From assembly GCA_023419605.1 (NCBI GenBank), contig JAEZXR010000119.1, forward strand, positions 62,001 to 126,000: a stretch of DNA of 64,000 nt, written 5' to 3'. This document shows, piece by piece, positions 62,555 through 64,000 of the stretch. Under the pieces are notes generated by a model, which worked only from the letters and a program-made list of their open reading frames with translations, made no database searches and had not been told where the DNA came from. The translations under genes were made by a program, and so were the position numbers. The DNA comes from Bacillota bacterium. Its GTDB lineage: Bacteria; Bacillota; Clostridia; Acetivibrionales; JAEZXR01. Position 1 is the first letter of the stretch, and each line of letters starts with the position of its first letter.

Positions 62555-63016
62555 ATGAGTGTTGAAGCCGTAAAAAGATTTTTCCTGGAGAAAGGTTTGG
62601 AGGACCCCGTGATTGAACTGCCGGGAAGCGGGGCCACCGTGGATGAAGCGGCAGAAACCCTGGGAGTGGACCCTGCGCTGATCGCTAAAACCCTGGCTTT
62701 CCGGATCAAGGACAGGGATGTTTTGATTGTAATGCGGGGAAATGCGAGAATCGATAATAAAAAGTTCAAACAGTTCTTTGCAGTAAAGGCAAAGATGCTG
62801 GAACAGAATGAAGTGGAGGAGATTACAGGCCATCCCGTGGGAGGAGTATGCCCTTTCGGGCTGAAAAAAGACCTGGAAGTTTATCTGGACATCACAGTAA
62901 AAGAATATGATTATGTATACCCGGCGGCAGGGTCAAGAACCACTGCCTTAAAGATCCATCCCCGTAAAATGCAGGAGTTGACGGGCGCCGAGTGGATTGA
63001 CGTTTGCCAGGGCTAG
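62555..63016 (+). CDS. YbaK/EbsC-family aminoacyl-tRNA deacylase
   Basis: 153 residues from ATG 62555 (AAGGA six bases upstream); the ATG at 62549 touches the binding site. The YbaK/ProX fold is seen in IAKTLAFRIKDRDVLIVMRG, NKKFKQFFAVKAKM with the catalytic-type lysine, and HPVGGVCPFGLKK. These proteins hydrolyse mischarged tRNAs such as Cys-tRNA(Pro). The subgroup with VGGVCPFG is a stand-alone trans-editing protein. It has its own transcript, separated from the ABC genes by a hairpin repeat. Confidence 0.85.
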   Translation: MSVEAVKRFFLEKGLEDPVIELPGSGATVDEAAETLGVDPALIAKTLAFRIKDRDVLIVMRGNARIDNKKFKQFFAVKAKMLEQNEVEEITGHPVGGVCPFGLKKDLEVYLDITVKEYDYVYPAAGSRTTALKIHPRKMQELTGAEWIDVCQG

Positions 63017-63131
63017 AACTTTTGAAAAGGACTTGATGAAAACAGGGAAGTAGGGCATAATAAATGAAGAATGAATTCTGAAAAATGAAAGATAGCATCA
63101 GAGATAGAGAGGAAGCCTAAAGGAGGAGCCC

Positions 63132-64000
63132 ATGGATAATACTGTATACATAACCGGACACAGAAATCCCGATACTGATTCCATTTGTTCCGTTATCGCC
63201 TATGCGGAGCTCAAAAAGAAACTGGGTGTGGAAGCAGTACCCCGGCGTTTGGGGGATATCAACCGCGAGACGGAGTTCGTACTGGACTATTTTGGTGTGC
63301 AGCTGCCTGAGTTTCTGTATACCGTAAAAACGCAGATTTCCGATCTGGATATGGATATCATCAACCCTGTTTCACCGGACATTTCCATAAAGACTGCATG
63401 GACCATCATGAAGCGAAATAATGTCAAAACCCTGCCGGTAGTGGATGAAAATGAGAGGCTGCTGGGGGTTGTAACACTTTCCGATATCACCAACAAGTAT
63501 ATGGATGCCCTTGATAACAACACCATTGCCGCCAGCAAAACTACATTGCGGAATATTGTTGAAACTCTAAATGGAAGAGTGCTCTGCGGTTCCCAGGAGG
63601 ATTTCGAAACGACAGGCAAAATACACGTGGCGGCCATGAATCCGGAGGAAATGGGCCCCTATATTGAAAAAGGCGATATCATTATTGTAGGAAACCGTGC
63701 GGACAGCCAGATGAAGTCCATTGAATTCGGTGCCAACCTGATCATTGTGACCAGTGGGGCCGAGGTAGATGAAGAGGTCGTTGAATATGCAAAAAAGCAA
63801 GGGTGTATCATTATCGTGACACCTGTGGATACCTTCACGACGGCACGACTGGTCAACCAAAGCGTTCCCATCGGATATGTCATGACTGGCGGGGAGTTGG
63901 TGAAATTCAATGTCGACGATTTTATCGATGAGATTGAAGATCGGATGTTGAAAACCCGGTATCGGAGTTATCCTGTTGTGGATGAAAACAACCGGATCCG
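63132..64000 (+). CDS. Manganese-dependent inorganic pyrophosphatase with CBS and DRTGG domains, 3' end outside window
   Basis: ATG 63132 behind AGGAGGAGCC; the frame runs off the window after about 289 residues. The N-terminal DHH-type start GHRNPDTDSICSVIAYAELK binds the metals. A CBS motif follows (ISIKTAWTIMKRNNVKTLPV and LGVVTLSDIT), then a DRTGG-like domain (about residues 150-245), then the second CBS half (RSYPVVDENN). This matches family II CBS-pyrophosphatases of Clostridia, which hydrolyse pyrophosphate and are regulated by AMP, ADP and diadenosine polyphosphates. The C-terminal DHHA2 domain should follow outside. Confidence 0.9.
   Translation, partial: MDNTVYITGHRNPDTDSICSVIAYAELKKKLGVEAVPRRLGDINRETEFVLDYFGVQLPEFLYTVKTQISDLDMDIINPVSPDISIKTAWTIMKRNNVKTLPVVDENERLLGVVTLSDITNKYMDALDNNTIAASKTTLRNIVETLNGRVLCGSQEDFETTGKIHVAAMNPEEMGPYIEKGDIIIVGNRADSQMKSIEFGANLIIVTSGAEVDEEVVEYAKKQGCIIIVTPVDTFTTARLVNQSVPIGYVMTGGELVKFNVDDFIDEIEDRMLKTRYRSYPVVDENNRI

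Noticed and set aside
1..64000. CRISPR arrays, rRNA, tRNA or phage genes
   Set aside because: No regularly spaced short repeats, no cloverleaf with a CCA-type end and no phage structural or integrase genes were noticed on reading; a tRNA scan was not possible here, so a missed tRNA cannot be fully excluded.

Overview
The window looks like a chromosome segment of a low-to-mid GC, anaerobic, Gram-positive member of the Clostridia. The reasons are strong GGAGG-type ribosome binding sites, frequent TTG and GTG starts, a SAM-I riboswitch, a tandem glycine riboswitch, a two-subunit glycine decarboxylase, S-layer and stalk domains, a Spo0E-like protein and a VanW protein. Species cannot be named from the sequence alone. 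No rRNA, tRNA, CRISPR array or intact insertion sequence was found.

Region 1 (1-17.9 kb) is one long plus-strand surface or secretion locus. It starts with the end of a TadC/GspF-like membrane protein. It continues with about eight small proteins, each with one N-terminal membrane segment (four are paralogues), two stalk-domain proteins, a 570-residue LXG-like toxin with a probable immunity gene, an orphan toxin tip with a second small gene, a 1937-residue secreted protein with a glycine-rich domain, an SLH protein and two small helical WXG100-sized proteins. A scar of a stalk-domain gene lies directly behind the toxin/immunity pair.

Region 2 (17.9-24.6 kb) is for polysaccharide use: two AraC regulators, a GH88 unsaturated glucuronyl hydrolase, a GH31 alpha-glycosidase and an SGNH esterase. 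Region 3 (24.9-29.8 kb) has an Orn/Lys/Arg decarboxylase, a single-domain EamA transporter, a VanW protein and an MFS exporter. Region 4 (29.9-36.3 kb) is the complete glycine cleavage operon (gcvT, gcvH, gcvPA, gcvPB, lpdA) under a tandem glycine riboswitch. Region 5 (36.3-40.2 kb) is a worn accessory patch: a Tn3-family transposase remnant, an AraC regulator, a broken solute-binding-protein gene and a secreted beta-helix GH28-like enzyme with a CBM6-like tail.

Region 6 (40.4-62.4 kb) is a sulfur island. It holds metNIQ under a SAM-I riboswitch, tandem cystathionine gamma-synthase/beta-lyase-type genes, cysK, two yezD genes, a Nudix gene and a MalY/PatB C-S lyase. These are followed by a nitrogenase-like operon: Spo0E-like, NifB-like, a NifX-like gene broken by a 28-bp tandem duplication, NifH-like, two component-1-like subunits, and a sulfonate/taurine-type ABC system with four permeases but one ATPase and one binding protein. 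NifEN are not seen, the NifD homocitrate-side histidine is replaced, and the context is sulfur metabolism, so the best guess is a methylthio-alkane-reductase-like organosulfur enzyme rather than N2 fixation. An operator-like motif is shared by the cysK and nitrogenase-like promoters. Region 7 (62.5-64 kb) has a YbaK-type deacylase and the start of a CBS-type manganese pyrophosphatase.

Two non-coding themes cross the window. One is a dispersed family of intergenic hairpin repeats with conserved cores, locus-specific self-complementary arms and some nesting. The other is a highly structured non-coding RNA candidate at 46.35-46.62 kb.
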